In this document: positions 60,518-64,000 of the stretch, one piece after another
Numbering within the stretch: position 1 is the stretch's first letter
How the letters are laid out: each line of letters starts with the position of its first letter
Assembly (NCBI RefSeq): GCF_019925205.1
Contig: NC_083562.1
Coordinates: 26,412,001 to 26,476,000, forward strand
Direction of reading: 5' to 3'
DNA: 64,000 bases
From: Metopolophium dirhodum
Taxonomy: Eukaryota; Arthropoda; Insecta; Hemiptera; Aphididae
The notes under the pieces: model-generated
What the model saw: only the letters and a program-made list of their open reading frames with translations
Databases searched by the model: none
What the model was told of the DNA's origin: nothing
Translations under genes and position numbers: made by a program

Positions 60518-61217
60518 CAGGGCCTGATTTAGGCATTTTGTGGCCTTAGGCAAAATAAAAAACGTGGCCCCTTGGCAACAGTAGTGTTTATAGCCCCCCT
60601 CCTAAAACGAGTTGTATATAACAAAATAATAATTTATATAAATTTAGTATTAACTTATACATTTTCACAAACATAATTATAATGTTATTCATTTTATCTC
60701 TACAGGCTACAGATTTTTTGTACCTATTATTTATTAATTAATATATATATATATTTTCTATTGATATTGAAAACAAAATTAAACATTTTTTTTTATATTA
60801 TTTATTAACCGTAATAAACAATACATTTTTATATTTATAATAGAAATAATTAATAAGCTATTTTATGAAATTACTTTTCTTGCTTTTCTTAAAGCAAATT
60901 AATTTATTATGTAATATATATTTATTATGTTATCGAAGTTTAAAGAAGATGTAAGATCGCTTTCTATTGATAGTAAACCTAAGTTATCAATTCTTTCTTA
61001 TTAAAAATAGACTTTTATTTATTTTCATTTACATTTTACACTGATAAGGATTAATTATTTATTTTTTTTTAAATATAATATGTTTCTTATATTTATTTTA
61101 TACGATGAAAGTAGTACTCTAAAAAAAATAAAATAAGGGCATAAAAATCTGAGGCCCTTTAATAACGGAGGCCATATCAGCAGTTGCCTATCCTGCCTTA
61201 TGGTAAATATGGCCCCG
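60518..61217. mobile_element. hAT-like non-autonomous element with perfect 8-bp TSD
   Basis: A 700-bp element with ends CAGGGCCTGATTTAGG and, reverse-complemented, CGGGGCCATATTTACC, flanked by identical CATTCCTG at 60510-60517 and 61218-61225. The interior is AT-rich with no transposase. Subterminal GGCCTTAGGCAA and TTGCCTATCCTGCC are also partly inverted. Confidence 0.75.
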
Positions 61218-61637
61218 CATTCCTGTATTGTACATAATATGACATAATATTATGGTAGTGCAATAATATGGCAACAATAACATGCGAGACCAAACCGATA
61301 ATATAATTATCAGCATTTATAATAAAACGTTTCCGTTATCGGTTTAGATGTCCTCAAATATAATTTATAATCTTTCACTGTTCTGCTGGAATTAGTACCG
61401 ACTACTTATTAATCATTATAATCTACTGAATATATTAGGTATATTAAACAAAAACAATTTGTTTATACTGCGCAGTATCTCATTAAACGTGCAATGAAAT
61501 TTGTTCCACGTTTTCCCCCTTGATAATAATTGTATTCCTAATACAAATGTACCTTTTTCACGGTGCCATTGTGCGCGACCAATAGGTAAACGGTTTTTTT
61601 TTTCCACAAACAATATTCCTTCTCGCACTATCATTAC

Positions 61638-61694
61638 CTGGTAATTCTGCGTGTACTGTAATGCGGCATCGGAAAAGTTATTTGTGTTCGGCAT
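61638..61694 (-). CDS. Candidate first coding exon (19 codons)
   Basis: ATG at 61694-61692 opens MPNTNNFSDAALQYTQNYQ, then a strong donor CAG|GTAATG in phase 0. The minus-strand acceptor at 58872 is phase-compatible and would give an 84-residue protein. A CpG-rich and purine-rich, promoter-like region lies just upstream (61740-61960). The ORF running on into the intron (92 codons) is probably read-through. Confidence 0.27.
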
Positions 61695-64000
61695 GACCTT
61701 CTTTTGCGCGTAAATAACTATAACATGCGCGTATGCTTACAAATATTTAGTTATTGTGAGAGGGGCGGGAGGGGGGGGGGGGGAGGAAGTGAGCGAGTGA
61801 GAAGGAGAACGAGCGAAAGAGAGGAAAAAGCCAGTATAAAAAAGAAGCTATATAATGTAACGCAACTTTTAAATCATTTGACCTGTGAACCTTTTCCGGT
61901 TACACACACGGAGAGCACGTTTTCAAAACGTCAGTTATACTTGACAACCTGCTGTCGGTGCGAATGATGCGAAAACTTAATCAGTAGTGTGCCACTCACT
62001 TGATAAATGTTAGGGTCGAAAAATAACCATTGTACCTGTGGTATATACCTAACGTGTATCGAATCAATTAAATTTAATAAATAAAAACTCTATTATACAA
62101 GCAATGAAACGCGATCACACACGATCCCGTCTAATATATGAATAGTATATTTATATAATATTATGTTTGTCTAAATAATCATTGTATTTAAACCGGTCAA
62201 GTATTTCTTTTCTTCAATTAAGTTATACTAACGTAATGCTTACCAAAACGTGAGCGGTTATAATGTAGGAAATCTCAGTCGTGATAATAATATAATAAAA
62301 GTATAAAAATCACAAAAAAACTAAAAACTCCAATAGCTAAAATCTAAATATGAATTTAAAAGTTAAAAGTTAAAAGTAATGTGCTGTGTAAATTAGTTAT
62401 CAACATTTTGACGGAAATATAAATCACGTGTTTCCATATATACCTATAATATTTTACCTATTAAACATATCTTAGTATTTGAAAAAACGGTTCGATTGCT
62501 TTAAGGTATTCGCAAGGATGACAAAATCACTTCTGTAATAATATGATCTTAACTCATAAGAGAGTAATAGTATTATGGTCGAAGTTCGATTGGATTAGAT
62601 TAAAATTAGATTGCTTAATAAACTAAAAAACGAATTGAGCAATGTATTTGGCTTACGGGCCTTAAACAGTTTTAATCCGGGTTAGCCTTGTTTACGTCTC
62701 CACTTTATTACAGAACTAATTAAATAAAAATAAAATCTCAGGCTTACATACCTATATTTACTTAACTATTAGATCTTATTCTATCCTTCTTATCGATAAT
62801 AGTAGGTCAACTACCCACACAATATAAAGTTTTTAAGAGGCCTATAATAATAACAATAATACCAACATTTTTTACACGTTAAAATTATTTTTTAATTTTT
62901 GGGTGTTTAAAGTAGTCAGCATTAAATTAATTGAATAAATACCTGTGTCATACAAATTATAGTAAAAAAAAAAAATCATGATCGCTTACCTTTATCATAC
63001 TACCTATTACGTGAAATAAGTTACATATAATATAGTCTTAATTTAAATACATTGCTTTAACTATATATAAAACTTATTAATACTTACTTTCATCTGGGAC
63101 AATGTGATATTGATAGGTTTTTTTTAGATGCCTACGTCGTAGATACATTGATACAATCATACTATTCGTATAGTTAAAGTTAGTTAACGAAATATAGGTA
63201 TAAGAGCACAGAGTAGGTGTACATAATACATTTAAATTTGAACATAATAATCCAACCAAATTTTTAAAATAGATTTTTTCGCATATAAATTTTCACGTTT
63301 TAATATTATAATGAAAAATCAGAAAAACACACTTTTTGACCATTATAGGTTATAGCCTATATGTAAAATAGCCATAGATCATATACCTAATTAATAGTTT
63401 TATCTCGTTGCGCTTTTTATTGAACAAATTTGAAATTAGTGACAGATGAAAGTGAAGAAACGGATTCCTATTCTTCATTATCAAGATATTTAATCATTGT
63501 TATTCTACTGGAATTTTGACCTATATTACTATAGCCTATATCTATAAGGAATGTTTACAGGATTTTCTCAAAGAATTTTCAGTTTATTGCCTGCCTTGAC
63601 TATTGTACTTTTAAATATATTTAGTCATGAGCGAAATACTCGGGTTTTACTGATTGGAGATTGATGTTCACCATTTACTTGCTGTCCTTAAACACATCAA
63701 GACATCAAGTTCATATTTAAGGTTGAAAATAGAATAACGTATATAGTAAAAAAGTTGATATTTAAAAATATTAAAAATTTAGATTAGAGTGGAATACACA
63801 GTGGTCAGAAATTGTGTTTATCGGGATCATGATTCACAGGCATGAACGTATGACGAGAATCGTACATATTAATTAATATCTTTTAATTTTTGTATATAAT
63901 TGTAGCATTCATTAATAATGATTCTGAATCTAACTAAATAATATAATATTGCGAGTATTTTTTCGGTAAAAAAAAATAAGTTTGTTGACATTTTAGCCAT
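61695..64000. other. Gene-free stretch
   Basis: Begins with a purine-rich tract (61758-61830, 13-G run at 61771-61783). From 62000 on the sequence is AT-rich. Two minus-strand donor-like sites (AAAG|GTAAGC near 62988, GAAA|GTAAGT near 63085) hint at exons, but no supported frame accompanies them. Confidence 0.35.

Larger units (their letters stand above)
58872..61637 (-). other. Presumed 2.8-kb intron of the small-protein candidate
   Basis: It contains a SINE tail (60358-60434) and an hAT-like element (60518-61217). Further exons within it cannot be excluded. The 74-codon plus-strand frame near 59571 is AT-rich and unsupported. Confidence 0.25.

Noticed and set aside
61704..61967. 87-codon plus-strand ORF with glycine and arginine runs
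   Set aside because: Translation of a purine-rich low-complexity tract.
1..64000. CRISPR arrays, bacterial operons, phage or viral genes
   Set aside because: No spaced direct repeats, no prokaryotic gene organisation and no viral protein motifs were seen; spliced exons show a eukaryotic nuclear sequence.

Overview
The window looks like nuclear DNA of an aphid or a close hemipteran relative. It is strongly AT-rich, has short exons in long introns with GT-AG borders, is dense in small DNA transposons and SINEs, and is saturated with words such as TAGGTA and TACCTA. The insect assignment rests mainly on a Methuselah-type receptor exon; the aphid assignment rests on composition and repeat style, recalled rather than searched.

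Three genes are recognisable, all on the minus strand. (1) At 3862-4170 lies the first coding exon of a Methuselah-like GPCR (signal peptide plus cysteine-rich ectodomain), with a CpG-rich promoter region to its right; the rest of that gene lies to the left, mostly or wholly outside the window. (2) At 21628-25545 is a complete three-exon SLC25A34/35-type mitochondrial carrier (310 aa by my splice model), with a likely 5' UTR exon near 28897-29170. (3) At 33079-34329 is a complete five-exon CTDNEP1/Dullard nuclear-envelope phosphatase (244 aa), including a 69-nt intron that is a multiple of three and has no in-frame stop.

One further candidate gene has no recognised family: a small protein with one hydrophobic segment at 58674-58871 (minus), with a poly(A) signal after its stop and a phase-compatible upstream exon at 61638-61694. 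Weaker orphan coding-like segments lie at 13990-14405, 17788-17928, 18198-18440, 50950-51110 and 55995-56180.

Most of the rest is transposon debris, and many insertions can be delimited by target-site duplications (TSDs): five hAT-like elements with 8-bp TSDs (4639-7180, 13525-13696, 14704-14980, 22655-22812, 60518-61217), a pogo/Tigger-like MITE (23884-24361), a long-TIR MITE (23660-23866), a TTAA-flanked piggyBac-like MITE (12757-13045), a nearly perfect 168-bp-arm palindrome (4826-5267), a 5S-rRNA-like SINE with a 15-bp TSD (46191-46395), tRNA-derived SINEs (22209-22306 and about 9385-9494), and a 5'-truncated Jockey-like LINE tail with a 13-bp TSD (54444-54846). One interspersed repeat family, called R here, recurs at least seven times in both orientations. 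Both introns of the carrier gene hold two such insertions each. The three recognised genes share no pathway: cell-surface signalling, mitochondrial metabolite transport, and nuclear-envelope/lipid control.
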